From NCBI GenBank assembly GCA_963788185.1, contig CAWBGE010000012.1, forward strand, positions 248,001 to 312,000: a DNA stretch of 64,000 bases. Direction: 5' to 3'. Each line of letters begins with the position of its first letter. Position 1 is the stretch's first letter. The DNA comes from CAIWHR01 sp963788185. GTDB lineage: Bacteria; Pseudomonadota; Gammaproteobacteria; Burkholderiales; Casimicrobiaceae. A program made the position numbers and the translations under genes. A model generated the notes under the pieces. That model searched no databases. It was not told the DNA's origin and saw only the letters and a list, made by a program, of their open reading frames with translations. Positions 34,828 to 46,642 of the stretch are shown here, piece by piece.

Positions 34828-35916
34828 ATGCTGCTCAAGACCACTCCGCTCAACGCCGCCCACCGCGCCGCTGGTGCCCGCATGGTCGATTTCGGCGGGT
34901 GGGACATGCCCGTCAATTACGGCTCGCAGATCGAGGAGCACAACGCGGTCCGCACCGGTGCCGGGATGTTCGACGTGTCGCATATGCGTGTCGTCGATCT
35001 CCGCGGCGAGGGCGCGCGCGATTTCCTCCGCTACGTGCTCGCCAACAACGTCGACAAGCTGCAGGTCGCCGGCAAGGCGCTGTACAGCTGCCTGCTGCGA
35101 CCCGACGGCGGCGTGATCGACGATCTCATCGTCTACTTTCTCGACGAGACTTTCTTCCGGCTTGTCGTGAACGCCGGCACGGCCGACAGGGACATTGCGT
35201 GGCTCGCCGGTCTGATCGCCGTGCGGGCACCCCAGCTCGCGCTCACCCCGCGCCCCGACCTGGCGATGATTGCGGTGCAGGGGCCGCAGGCGCGTGCCAG
35301 GGTCTGGCAGGCGCTGCCCGGCAGCGAGGCCGCGACGGCCGGATTGAAGCCGTTCAACGCGGCGGCATTCGGCCCGCACTTCATCGCCCGGACGGGCTAC
35401 ACGGGCGAGGACGGGTTCGAGCTCGTCTTGCCGGCCGCCGATGCCGAAGCGCTGTGGAAATCGCTCGTCGCCGCGGGCGTGCGCCCGTGCGGGCTGGGCG
35501 CACGCGACACCCTGCGTCTCGAGGCAGGAATGAACCTCTACGGCCAGGACATGAACGAGACGGTGTCGCCGCTCGAATCCGGCCTTGCCTGGACCGTCGA
35601 TCTCTCAAGCCCGCGCGATTTCGTCGGCAAAGCCGCATTGCTGGCAACACCCCCGACGCGGCAACTGATCGGATTGCTGCTGCTCGACAAAGGTGGCGTG
35701 CTGCGCGCGCACCAGGCGGTCCGGACCGCGCAAGGCGGCGGCGAGATCACCAGCGGCAGTTTCGGCCCCACGTTGAACCAGTCGATCGCGCTGGCAAGGC
35801 TCCCCGCCGCCGTCAGCGTCGGCGACATCGTCAAGGTCGCGGTGCGCGACAAGGAACTTGCCGCGCGGGTCGTCAAGCTGCCTTTTGCCCGCAACGGCAA
35901 AGCGCTCATCGCCTGA
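34828..35916 (+). CDS. gcvT: Glycine cleavage system T protein (aminomethyltransferase)
   Basis: Transfers the methylene group from the lipoyl-bound aminomethyl of H protein to tetrahydrofolate, releasing ammonia. The 362-residue protein shows KTTPLNAAHRAAGARMVDFGGWDMPVNY at the start, IEEHNAVRTGAGMFDVSHM, YTGEDGFELVLP and GARDTLRLEAGMNLYGQDM. First gene of gcvTHP behind a glycine riboswitch. Confidence 0.96.
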   Translation: MLLKTTPLNAAHRAAGARMVDFGGWDMPVNYGSQIEEHNAVRTGAGMFDVSHMRVVDLRGEGARDFLRYVLANNVDKLQVAGKALYSCLLRPDGGVIDDLIVYFLDETFFRLVVNAGTADRDIAWLAGLIAVRAPQLALTPRPDLAMIAVQGPQARARVWQALPGSEAATAGLKPFNAAAFGPHFIARTGYTGEDGFELVLPAADAEALWKSLVAAGVRPCGLGARDTLRLEAGMNLYGQDMNETVSPLESGLAWTVDLSSPRDFVGKAALLATPPTRQLIGLLLLDKGGVLRAHQAVRTAQGGGEITSGSFGPTLNQSIALARLPAAVSVGDIVKVAVRDKELAARVVKLPFARNGKALIA

Positions 35917-35992
35917 CGCCTGCCCGTCGCGCGCTGCTTGCCGACGGCCGCAAACGCGCCGCAATCCAACCGCCATCACCGGAGCCCTGCCC

Positions 35993-36376
35993 ATGAACGT
36001 CCCCGCCAACCTCCGCTATACCGCATCGCACGAGTGGGTGCGCACCGAAGCCGACGGCACGTTGACCGTCGGCATCACCGACCACGCGCAGGCCGCGCTG
36101 GGCGACCTCGTCTACATCGAGCTCCCCGCGGTGGGCCGCAAACTGGCCGCGGGCGACGCCTGCGCCGTCGTCGAGTCGGTGAAGGCCGCCTCGGACGTCT
36201 ACGCGCCGGTCGCGGGCGAAGTCGCGGCCGTCAACGACGCGCTCGCCGGCGCTCCGGAAGGCGTCAACGACGACGCGTACGCGTCCTGGCTGTTCAAGCT
36301 GAAGCCGGCCACAGCCGCCGCAGCGGCCGCGCTGCTCGATGCAGACGCCTACACCGCGACACTGGGCGACGCCTGA
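35993..36376 (+). CDS. gcvH: Glycine cleavage system H protein
   Basis: 127-residue lipoyl carrier that shuttles intermediates among P, T and L proteins. It starts MNVPANLRYTASHEWV; the lipoylated lysine is in VESVKAASDVYAPVAGEV (about residue 64). The lipoylation enzymes lipA and lipB are encoded about 7 kb away in the same window. Second gene of the operon, 76 bases after gcvT. Confidence 0.96.
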   Translation: MNVPANLRYTASHEWVRTEADGTLTVGITDHAQAALGDLVYIELPAVGRKLAAGDACAVVESVKAASDVYAPVAGEVAAVNDALAGAPEGVNDDAYASWLFKLKPATAAAAAALLDADAYTATLGDA

Positions 36377-36411
36377 CCGTTCCAAGACCACGATCCTTTC
36401 CGCTCGCCACC

Positions 36412-39318
<2,907 letters not shown>

Positions 39319-39394
39319 CCGGCGCCGCCGGCGCCGGGCGATAGCGCGAAAGGACGCGGTCGTATAATCGCCGTTTACGCCGCGCCTTCCCGTC

Positions 39395-40531
39395 ATGTTC
39401 CGGTTGCCCTTTTTCCTTGCCCTCGCGGCGAGCCTGTTGCTGTGCGGTCCGCTTGCCGCGCAGCCCGCGCCGCCCGCACCGCAGATCGTCGCGGCATCGT
39501 GGCTGCTGCTGGACGTCACCAGCGGCCAGACGATCGCCGCGCAGAACGCCGACGAGCGCCGCGATCCGGCGTCGCTCACCAAACTGATGACCGCGTACCT
39601 CGCCTTCGGCGCCCTGCGCGACCGGACGCTGACGCCATCGCAGGCGGTCAACATCTCCGAAAAGGCGTGGCGCGCCGAGGGCTCGCGCATGTTCGTCGAA
39701 CCCAGGCGCGCGGTGTCCGTCGACGAACTGCTGCACGGGATGATCGTCCAGTCCGGCAACGACGCGTCGGTGGCGCTGGCCGAGCTCATCGCGGGTTCGG
39801 AGCCGGCTTTCGCCGAGAGGATGAACCAGGAAGCGAAGCGCCTGGGCCTCACCGGGTCGAATTTCACCAACGCGACGGGGCTTTCGGATCCGCAGCATTA
39901 CGCGACGGCGAACGATCTGGGTCGCCTCGCGGCGGCTCTGATCCGGGATTTCCCCGACAACTATCCGCTGTATGCGCTCAAGGAATTTCGCTACAACAAC
40001 ATCACGCAGCCGAACCGCAACCGCCTGCTCTGGATCGATCCCTACGCCGACGGCGTGAAGACGGGGCACACCGATGCGGCGGGCTGGTGCCTGATCGCGT
40101 CGGCGAAGCGCGGCGAGCGACGGCTGCTGACCGTGGTTCTGGGCGCGGCCTCCGACGCGGCGCGAACGACCGAGAGCCAGAAGCTTCTCAACTACGGTTT
40201 CCAGGCCTTCGATACCGTGCAGCTGTATCAGGCCGGCAAGCCGGTGTCGTCGCTGCGGGTCTGGAAGGGCGCCGAGGCGGAGGTGCCGGCGGGGTTTCTC
40301 GCCGATCGATACCTGACGCTGCCCAAGGGCAAGGCGGCAAAGCTCGAACTCACTTTGGCCGCGACCGAGCCGCTGCTGGCTCCGATCGGGCGCGGGCAGC
40401 GCATCGGGACGGTGAAGGTGGCGCTCGAGGGCAAGCCGCTGGCAGAGTTTCCGCTGGTGGCGCTCGTCGAGGTGCCGCTTGCGAACATCTTCGGCCGCGC
40501 CTGGGACTCGGTGCGGCTCTGGTTCAAGTGA
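39395..40531 (+). CDS. dacC: Penicillin-binding D-alanyl-D-alanine carboxypeptidase
   Basis: Trims the terminal D-Ala from peptidoglycan pentapeptides. The 378-residue protein has a signal peptide (about 1-22), the SxxK motif SLTK with the nucleophile Ser-60, SGN near 119 and KTG near 222, so all three catalytic motifs are intact. A PBP5-type beta domain and an amphipathic C-terminal helix (FGRAWDSVRLWFK) for membrane anchoring follow. A perfect -10 box TATAAT lies at 39363-39368 with a poor -35. The dacC-(dat)-ybeD-lipB-lipA order is conserved in betaproteobacteria; whether it is dacA or dacC is a matter of naming. Confidence 0.92.
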   Translation: MFRLPFFLALAASLLLCGPLAAQPAPPAPQIVAASWLLLDVTSGQTIAAQNADERRDPASLTKLMTAYLAFGALRDRTLTPSQAVNISEKAWRAEGSRMFVEPRRAVSVDELLHGMIVQSGNDASVALAELIAGSEPAFAERMNQEAKRLGLTGSNFTNATGLSDPQHYATANDLGRLAAALIRDFPDNYPLYALKEFRYNNITQPNRNRLLWIDPYADGVKTGHTDAAGWCLIASAKRGERRLLTVVLGAASDAARTTESQKLLNYGFQAFDTVQLYQAGKPVSSLRVWKGAEAEVPAGFLADRYLTLPKGKAAKLELTLAATEPLLAPIGRGQRIGTVKVALEGKPLAEFPLVALVEVPLANIFGRAWDSVRLWFK

Positions 40532-40560
40532 ATGGCGCGCAGGCGCGCGAAAGGGTTGTC

Positions 40561-41407
40561 GTGATCGTCTATCTCAATGGCAGTTTTCTTCCGATCGAGG
40601 ATGCGAAAATTTCTGTTCTCGATCGCGGGTTCATCTTCGGCGACGGGGTCTACGAGGTGGTTCCCGTCTATCGTCGCAAGCCCTTTCGCATGGCCGAGCA
40701 TCTGGCGCGCCTCCAGCACAGCCTGGACGGAATCCGACTCGCCAATCCGCATTCGACCGATGCCGAATGGGAGGCGATCATCGCGCACGCTGATCGACAA
40801 GCAGGACTTCGACGATCAGGCGATCTACTTTCAGGTGACGCGTGGGGTCGCCAAGCGCGATCACGCATTCCCGAAGGATGTCCGTGCCGACGGTTTTCAT
40901 GATGAGCAGTCCGCTGCCGACGCCGTACGCCGACGCAGTTCGCCAATGGCGTCGCCGTGGTGACCGCCGAGGACAACCGCTGGAAGCGCTGCGATCTCAA
41001 GACGATTTCGCTGGTCGGCAACGTGCTGATGCGGCAGTTCGCCGCCGATGCGGGTGCGATCGAGACGGTGATGTTCCGGGACGGCTATCTGACCGAGGCG
41101 TCGGCATCGAACGCGCTCATCGTCAAGAACGGGACGATCATCGCGCCGCCGAAGGATCACCTGATCCTGCCGGGAATCACCTACGGCGCGGCGGAAGCGT
41201 TTGCGCTCGAGGCGGGGATGCCTGTTCGAGATCCGGCCCATCCCTCGCGCCGAAGCCTACGCGGCGGACGAGTGGTGGCTGTCGTCGTCGACGAAGGAAG
41301 TCCTGGCGGTCACGACCGTCGATGGCAAGCCGTTTGCCGGCGGCGTGCCGGGGCCCATGTTTCGGCGGATGCACGCACTGTTCGACGCGCACACCGGCCG
41401 CGCCTGA
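40561..41407 (+). pseudogene. dat: D-amino-acid aminotransferase with four +1 frameshifts
   Basis: A class IV PLP aminotransferase that would make D-Glu or D-Ala precursors for cell wall. The reading starts at GTG 40561 (VYLNGSFLPIEDAKISVLDRGFIFGDGVYEVVPVY). It must shift at about 40789 to continue LIDKQDFDDQAIYFQVTRGV, at about 40883 for PTVFMMSSPLPTP, at about 40927 for QFANGVAVVTAEDNRWKR, and at about 41224 for FEIRPIPRAEAYAADEWW. Each is explained by one extra base (a G in every case as I read it). With them removed the protein is complete at 280 residues, including the SASNALIVKNG PLP region. Either a young pseudogene or locally poor sequence; neighbours are intact apart from ftsX far away. 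Confidence 0.85.
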
Positions 41408-41468
41408 TCTGACGTTCCTTCGTCGCCCGTATCGGCGCAGCGCAGCGCTTCCCGAGCCAGGCGCAGTG

Positions 41469-42050
41469 TCAGCCGCGGCCGGTGTGCCCGAAGCGGCCGC
41501 GATGGAACAGCAGCGCCGGGCCGCCTTTGCGCCCGCATTGCAGCACTTCGCCGATGAACAGCAGGTGGTCGCCCGTCCGCTCGACGCGAAAGTGCCGGCA
41601 CTCGAACCACGCGATGCAGCCGTCGATCCGCGGAAGCCCGCGTTCGCTGACACCGAACGCCACGCCTGCGAAGCGGTCGTCGATGGGCGCCGCGAAACGC
41701 TCGGCCAATGCCTGCTGGTCGTGAGCGAGCACGTTGACGCTGTAGCAGGCGGCCGCCTCGAACGCGGCCAGATTGGTCGCCCGCCGGTTGAGGCTCCAGA
41801 CCACGAGCGGCGGCGCGAGCGACACCGAGTTGAAGGAGTTCGCCGTGAACCCCGTCCAGCAATCGTCCGGTCCGCGCGCGGCGATGATCGTGACCCCGGT
41901 GGCGAACTCGCCCAGCGCGTCGCGAAATTCGCGTTCGGTGAAAGCCGTGCCGGACGGGCGATGGGCAGAGGCGGACAAGGGCGGGTCACCGGCGGTCGAA
42001 GCGGGAACCTGTGATGGTAACAGCGGCGACCCCGTATTCAAGGCGCGCAT
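41469..42050 (-). CDS. Flavin reductase family protein
   Basis: About 193 residues of the flavin reductase-like, FMN-binding split-barrel fold. The core FRDALGEFATGVTIIAARGPD is the family opening, then GFTANSFNSVSLAPPLVVWSLNRRATN and the C-terminal GDHLLFIGEVLQCGR. Such proteins supply reduced flavin to monooxygenases or reduce flavin-linked substrates. Start choice is uncertain: the ATG used leaves a 45-residue extension before the domain, but no nearer start is evident. It lies on the opposite strand to, and between, dat and ybeD. Confidence 0.8.
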   Translation of the reverse strand: MRALNTGSPLLPSQVPASTAGDPPLSASAHRPSGTAFTEREFRDALGEFATGVTIIAARGPDDCWTGFTANSFNSVSLAPPLVVWSLNRRATNLAAFEAAACYSVNVLAHDQQALAERFAAPIDDRFAGVAFGVSERGLPRIDGCIAWFECRHFRVERTGDHLLFIGEVLQCGRKGGPALLFHRGRFGHTGRG

Positions 42051-42117
42051 GACCCTGATCATGGCGCGGGTTGTGGCGCCGCACGCCTGCCCCCATAGTT
42101 CCAGTCCCGGAGCCATG

Positions 42118-42399
42118 ATGAACACCCCAAGCTCACGCCCCGACGAATCGTTGCTGCAGTTTCCCTGCGCTTTCCCGATCAAGGCGATGGGTCGCACCAC
42201 CGACCTTTTCGCGCAGACCGTGGTGGCGGTCGTGCAGCGCCACGCCCCCGATTTCGACGCCGCTACGGTGGAATTACGGGCGTCCTCGGCTGGCAACTAT
42301 CTCTCGGTGACCTGCACGATCACGGCCACGTCGCGCCGGCAACTCGACGACCTGTATCGCGACCTGTCGTCGCATCCGATGGTGGCGATGGTGCTTTGA
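42118..42399 (+). CDS. ybeD: DUF493 family protein YbeD
   Basis: 93-residue ACT-like protein, ESLLQFPCAFPIKAMGR at the start and SRRQLDDLYRDLSSHPMVAMVL at the end. It is nearly always encoded immediately upstream of lipB and is thought to regulate lipoate metabolism; the mechanism is unproven. Here the lipB gene is displaced by about 1.2 kb by a toxin-antitoxin pair. Of two tandem ATGs, the second has the better GGAG spacing. Confidence 0.88.
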   Translation: MNTPSSRPDESLLQFPCAFPIKAMGRTTDLFAQTVVAVVQRHAPDFDAATVELRASSAGNYLSVTCTITATSRRQLDDLYRDLSSHPMVAMVL

Positions 42400-42477
42400 C
42401 GGGGCTGGAGCGGCGTTTGCACAGGGCGGCAGCGTGTTGCGCCGAAGTAGTTTCTGTGGGAATATAGATATATTATT

Positions 42478-42491
42478 ATTGCTATGGCAAT
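42478..42491. promoter_or_regulatory. Candidate operator of the Xre/RES module
   Basis: Perfect inverted repeat ATTGC-TATG-GCAAT just upstream of the antitoxin ATG, at the end of an AT-rich promoter-like stretch (42460-42483) that stands out in GC-rich DNA. It is probably the antitoxin autoregulation site; this is inference. Confidence 0.4.
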
Positions 42492-42499
42492 TGGCGACG

Positions 42500-42892
42500 A
42501 TGAACCTGGCCGTACACCGCGAAGTTGACCTGAAGCGCGATGCGACGGCGGCCGGGGTGTTGTCGAAAGCCGTGGTCCGCAGCGCACAGCTGCTCGGCCT
42601 GTCGCAGCGGCAGCTGGCCGACGTGCTCGGTGTCTCGCCCGCGACGGCGTCCCGGCTGGTCGCGGGCAAGTACGTTCTCTCGGCGGAGCGGGCGAAGGAG
42701 TGGGAGCTGGCGCGGCTCTTCGTGCGCCTGTTTCGCTCGCTGGATGCGTTGTGGGGGCACGATGCGCAGGCGCAGGCCTGGCTCGAGAGCCCCAATCTCG
42801 CACTGGCCGCGCGACCGATGGAACTGCTCGCGACTGTCGAAGGACTGGTTCGTGTCGTCGCCTACCTGGACGCCGCGCGCGGTCGGATCTGA
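42500..42892 (+). CDS. Xre/MbcA/ParS-type antitoxin (DUF2384)
   Basis: 130 residues. The N-terminal helix-turn-helix contains LSKAVVRSAQLLGLSQRQLADVLGVSPATASRLVAGKY (about 17-54), with the second part resembling the Xre-like recognition helix. The C-terminal MbcA/ParS half (ARLFVRLFRSLDALWGHDAQAQAWLESPNLALAARPMELLATVEGLVRVVAYLDAARGR) is the toxin-binding antitoxin domain; LAARPMEL with the following Leu-rich helix is typical. It is first gene of the pair and is overlapped by the toxin start. Confidence 0.88.
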   Translation: MNLAVHREVDLKRDATAAGVLSKAVVRSAQLLGLSQRQLADVLGVSPATASRLVAGKYVLSAERAKEWELARLFVRLFRSLDALWGHDAQAQAWLESPNLALAARPMELLATVEGLVRVVAYLDAARGRI

Positions 42893-43610
42893 AGCGCGGG
42901 TGCTTCGGCTCGACCTGTGGCGGGCGGTCGAGGCGCAGCACATCGCGTCGACGATGCCGCTGGTCGATTCGCTTGCCGAGCAGCGGCTGCTCGAAGAGGT
43001 GCTGGAGGAAGGCAAGCCGCCGCTGCCGGCCGCCGCCGGCAATCTGCATTACCTGCTTGCCACCCCGTTCCGCTATGCGCCGCCGCCGGGGGGGTCGCGA
43101 TTTCGCGGGCCCGTCGATCCGGGCGTGTTCTACGGCGCCGACGATGTCCGCACCGCCTGCGCCGAGCTGGGTTACTGGCGCTGGCGCCACCTCCTCGACG
43201 TGCCGGCGCTGACGGCGATGCCGGTGCAGCCGCAGACGGTGTTCCCGGCCAAGGTGGCCACGGCGACGATCGACCTGCGCGTCGCCCCGTTCGTCGCCCA
43301 GCGTTCGCGATTCGTCGACCCCGACGACTACGGCGCCTGCCAGGCGCTGGTGCGCGCCGCACGCGAGGCTGCCGTCGGGGCCATCCGCTACGAGTCCGTG
43401 CGCGACCCGCAGCACGGCGGCGCCTGCGCCGTGCTGACACCGGCTGCGTTCGCGTCGACACGGCCCGGGGTCGCGCAGACGTGGATGCTGTCGGTCACGC
43501 GCGATGCGGTCGTGTGGCAGCGAAGCGGCGGCGCGCGGGCACAGGCATTCGAGTTTCGCGCGCGCGACTGGACCCGGCCGCGGGGAACGCGCCGCGGCAG
43601 GCTCTCGTGA
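42852..43610 (+). CDS. RES-domain NAD-degrading toxin
   Basis: 252 residues starting at a GTG inside the antitoxin gene, with GAAGGA seven bases upstream; a later GTG at 42900 would start directly at LRLDLWRAVE. RES toxins phosphorolyse or degrade NAD+. Visible family features are the opening LWRAVEAQH with conserved Arg, the central RFRGPVDPGVFYGADDVRTACAELGYWRW with conserved Arg, Tyr and Glu, and a Ser/Gln-rich end. The stop overlaps the lipB start by four bases, so the toxin is coupled to a housekeeping gene. Confidence 0.85.
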   Translation: MSSPTWTPRAVGSEARVLRLDLWRAVEAQHIASTMPLVDSLAEQRLLEEVLEEGKPPLPAAAGNLHYLLATPFRYAPPPGGSRFRGPVDPGVFYGADDVRTACAELGYWRWRHLLDVPALTAMPVQPQTVFPAKVATATIDLRVAPFVAQRSRFVDPDDYGACQALVRAAREAAVGAIRYESVRDPQHGGACAVLTPAAFASTRPGVAQTWMLSVTRDAVVWQRSGGARAQAFEFRARDWTRPRGTRRGRLS

Positions 43611-44230
43611 CTGCGATCGTCCTCCGCGCGCTGGGGCGCACCGATTACCTGTCGACGTGGCACGCGATGCAGGCATTCACCGACGCGCGCACGCCGGAGA
43701 CCGCCGACGAGATCTGGCTGACCGAGCATCCGCCGGTGTACACGCTGGGGCTCGCCGGCCGGCGCGAACACCTGCTGCGCGAAAACGGCATTCCCGTGAT
43801 CAAGGTCGACCGGGGCGGACAGGTGACCTATCACGGCCCCGGACAGCTGGTCGCCTACCTCCTCGTCGATCTCAAGCGCCGGCGGCTGGGCGTGCGCGAC
43901 ATGGTCCGGGCGATCGAGGCTGCGGTGGTCGCATGGCTTGCGTCGCATCGCGTCGCCGCGCGCGGCAAGGTGGCAGCGCCTGGCGTCTATGTCGATCGGC
44001 GCGGGGCCGAAGCCAAGATCGCGGCGCTCGGCCTCAAGGTGCGCCGCGGATGCACGTATCATGGCGTCAGCGTGAATGTCGCGATGGATCTTGCGCCGTT
44101 CGCCGACATCAACCCCTGCGGCTATCCGGGGCTGGCCGTCGCGCAGCTTGCCGACTTCGGCATCGCGTTGAGCGTCGACGAGGCAGCAACCGAGCTGGCG
44201 CCATTCCTCGTCGAGGGCATGCGCCTGTAG
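43607..44230 (+). CDS. lipB: Octanoyl-[acyl-carrier-protein]:protein N-octanoyltransferase
   Basis: Moves octanoate from acyl-carrier protein onto lipoyl domains such as GcvH. The 207-residue protein begins at a GTG overlapping the RES toxin stop. Motifs include EIWLTEHPPVYTLGLAGRREHLL, DRGGQVTYHGPGQLVAYLL, AKIAALGLKVRRGCTYHG with the catalytic Lys, and INPCGYPG with the nucleophile Cys (about 168). It forms the expected pair with lipA. Confidence 0.94.
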   Translation: MTAIVLRALGRTDYLSTWHAMQAFTDARTPETADEIWLTEHPPVYTLGLAGRREHLLRENGIPVIKVDRGGQVTYHGPGQLVAYLLVDLKRRRLGVRDMVRAIEAAVVAWLASHRVAARGKVAAPGVYVDRRGAEAKIAALGLKVRRGCTYHGVSVNVAMDLAPFADINPCGYPGLAVAQLADFGIALSVDEAATELAPFLVEGMRL

Positions 44231-44253
44231 TCGCTGCGCATCGGAGACGCCGA

Positions 44254-45219
44254 GTGAACGACGAGAATGCCCCGCTGCCCGCAAATGCCGCAGGGGTGAA
44301 ACACAGGGGCGACGCCAAGACTGCGCGCATCCCCATCAAGGTGGTCGCCGTCGAACGGCTCAGGAAGCCCGACTGGATCCGCGTGCGCGCGGCATCGACG
44401 CCGCGCTTCGCCGAGATCAAGAAGATCCTGCGCGAGCACAAGCTGCACACGGTCTGCGAGGAGGCGTCCTGCCCGAACATCGGCGAGTGTTTCAGCAAGG
44501 GCACGGCGACGTTCATGATCATGGGCGACATCTGCACCCGGCGCTGCCCGTTCTGCGACGTGGGTCACGGCCGGCCGTTGCCGCTCGACACCGAGGAACC
44601 CGTCAACCTCGCCCGGACGATAGCCGCGATGAAGCTCGGCTACGTCGTCATCACCAGCGTCGACCGTGACGACCTGCGCGATGGCGGCGCCGGGCACTTC
44701 GTCGATTGCATCCGCGCGGTGCGCGAGTACTCGCCGGCGACGCAGATCGAGGTGCTGGTGCCGGATTTCCGCGGCCGGATGGAGCGCGCGCTCGACGTGC
44801 TCGTGCAGGCACCGCCGGACGTGATGAACCACAACCTCGAAACCGTGCCGAGGCTGTACAAGGAGGCGCGACCGGGTGCCGACTATGCCCATTCGCTCGC
44901 CTTGCTGCGCGAATTCAAGGCGCGTTCGCCGGGGGTTCCCACCAAGTCCGGATTGATGGTGGGTCTGGGCGAGACCGACGACGAGATCCGCGACGCCATG
45001 CGCGACATGCGCGCTCACGGCATCGACATGCTCACCATCGGCCAGTATCTGCAACCCACCGGAGGCCATCTCGCGGTGCGGCGCTACGTTCATCCCGATG
45101 TGTTCGCGCAATATGAACGCGAGGCCCTGGCGATGGGCTTTCGCAACGCTGCGGTCGGGGCGATGGTGCGCTCCTCGTATCATGCCGACCAGCAGGCGGA
45201 GGAAGTCCTCCGGACGTGA
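44254..45219 (+). CDS. lipA: Lipoyl synthase
   Basis: Radical-SAM enzyme inserting two sulfurs into protein-bound octanoyl groups. 321 residues from a GTG with GGAG eight bases upstream. The auxiliary cluster cysteines are in CEEASCPNIGEC (about 69-80), the radical-SAM CX3CX2C in CTRRCPFCDVGHGRP, and the closing VRSSYHADQQAEE contains the conserved Ser. It ends five bases from the convergent alcohol dehydrogenase gene. Confidence 0.96.
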   Translation: MNDENAPLPANAAGVKHRGDAKTARIPIKVVAVERLRKPDWIRVRAASTPRFAEIKKILREHKLHTVCEEASCPNIGECFSKGTATFMIMGDICTRRCPFCDVGHGRPLPLDTEEPVNLARTIAAMKLGYVVITSVDRDDLRDGGAGHFVDCIRAVREYSPATQIEVLVPDFRGRMERALDVLVQAPPDVMNHNLETVPRLYKEARPGADYAHSLALLREFKARSPGVPTKSGLMVGLGETDDEIRDAMRDMRAHGIDMLTIGQYLQPTGGHLAVRRYVHPDVFAQYEREALAMGFRNAAVGAMVRSSYHADQQAEEVLRT

Positions 45220-45223
45220 TCAG

Positions 45224-46471
45224 TCAGCGCTTCCTGCGCCCCTTCGTCGGCGGCAGGACCTTGCGCAACAGCCCGGCGCAGGTGTCGGGCGACATGTAAC
45301 GCGGCACCGGATAGTTGGTGTCGGCCTCCCAGCAGGCGGCCTTGGCGAGATCGGGGATGTCTTCCTCGCGCAGCGCGTCCAGGTGCTGCGGAATGCCCAG
45401 ATCCCGGTTCAGGGCTTCGACCGAGTCCAGGAACTTGCGCGCCAGCACCGCCGGCCGCTCGCGCTCCTTGCCGACGCCGGCGCGGATCGCCAGCGCAGCA
45501 AGCTTGCGGGTGATCGCGGGGCTCAGGAATCTGAGCACCTGCGGCAGCATGATCGCGTTGGCGAGCCCGTGGGGTGTGTGGTACCTGCCACCCAGCTGGT
45601 GCGCGATGGCGTGGACATAACCGACATTGGCCCGCGTGAAGGCGATGCCCGCGTACGTTGCCGCCAGCGCCATCTGCTCGCGCGCGGCGAGGTTTCTGCC
45701 GTTGTCGTAGGCGACGCGCAGATTGGCGTAGATCATGCCGACCGCGGCCAATGCCATCCGATCGGTGTACGCCGTCGACCAGTGGCCGATGTAGGCCTCG
45801 ATCGCGTGCGTCAGGGCATCCATGCCCGTCGCGGCGGTGATCGGGCGCGGCAGGCGGGTCATCAACGCGGGGTCGAGGGCCGCCATCGCCGGCACGATGC
45901 GCGTGTCGGCGATCACCAGCTTCCGGTTGGTTTCGGGGTCCGAGATGACGGCAGCCACCGTGACTTCGGACCCGGTGCCGGCGGTGGTCGGGACGGCGTA
46001 GATGGGTGCCGGCGCCCGCCGGCCCCTGAAGTACCCGACCAATTTGCGCGGGTGTTTTTTGTTGGCGACCGCCAGCGCGATGGTCTTTGCCGCATCCATC
46101 GGAGAGCCGCCGCCAAACGCCACGACGGCATCGCAGCCTTCGTTGTCGTACAGCGCCATCCCCTGTTCGATCAGCGGAATCGGCGCGTCGGGCGTGATCG
46201 CGTCGAACACGGCGAATGCCGTGCCGCCGGCGGTCAATGCGGCAGTGAAAGCGCCCGGAAGCCCCATGCTCGACACGACGCGATCGGTCACGATCAGGAT
46301 CTTCCGATGCCCGAAGCCGGAGAGCACCTCGCCCAGGCGCCGGCTCGATCCCGCTCCCACGAGCAGCGTCGGCTGCGGGATCGGCATGAGCCCGGTCACG
46401 ACCCCTGCCGCGCGCATCGCCGTCGACAGGCCGACGGAGCGCACGACGTCACCCACGAGATTCGATATCAC
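45224..46471 (-). CDS. Iron-containing (group III) alcohol dehydrogenase
   Basis: 415 residues from a GTG with AAGGA eight bases upstream. The nucleotide motif GGGSPMDAAKTIAL lies near residue 125. Metal-ligand signatures are the Asp and His in MDALTHAIEAYIGHWS and the histidines in YVHAIAHQLGGRYHTPHGLANAIMLP. It belongs with NAD(P)-dependent alcohol/aldehyde reductases that use iron. It is transcribed divergently from the acyl-ACP-reductase-like gene; the shared 171-base intergenic region contains the inverted repeat GTACACT/AGTGTAC (46508-46514 and 46560-46566), a possible shared operator. Confidence 0.9.
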   Translation of the reverse strand: MISNLVGDVVRSVGLSTAMRAAGVVTGLMPIPQPTLLVGAGSSRRLGEVLSGFGHRKILIVTDRVVSSMGLPGAFTAALTAGGTAFAVFDAITPDAPIPLIEQGMALYDNEGCDAVVAFGGGSPMDAAKTIALAVANKKHPRKLVGYFRGRRAPAPIYAVPTTAGTGSEVTVAAVISDPETNRKLVIADTRIVPAMAALDPALMTRLPRPITAATGMDALTHAIEAYIGHWSTAYTDRMALAAVGMIYANLRVAYDNGRNLAAREQMALAATYAGIAFTRANVGYVHAIAHQLGGRYHTPHGLANAIMLPQVLRFLSPAITRKLAALAIRAGVGKERERPAVLARKFLDSVEALNRDLGIPQHLDALREEDIPDLAKAACWEADTNYPVPRYMSPDTCAGLLRKVLPPTKGRRKR

Positions 46472-46642
46472 GATCCGTTTCCTTGCAGCGAATCTGCATT
46501 CCGGCGCGTACACTTTGTCCTTGACGGGCGCGGCGGGCCGCCAATTTCCACCAGCGTCCAGTGTACTCAATTGCAGCAGGGAAGGGGCACCCGGGACCGC
46601 CTGCCACAACGCCGCCGGGATTCGTCCGCCGTGGGGCCTCGC

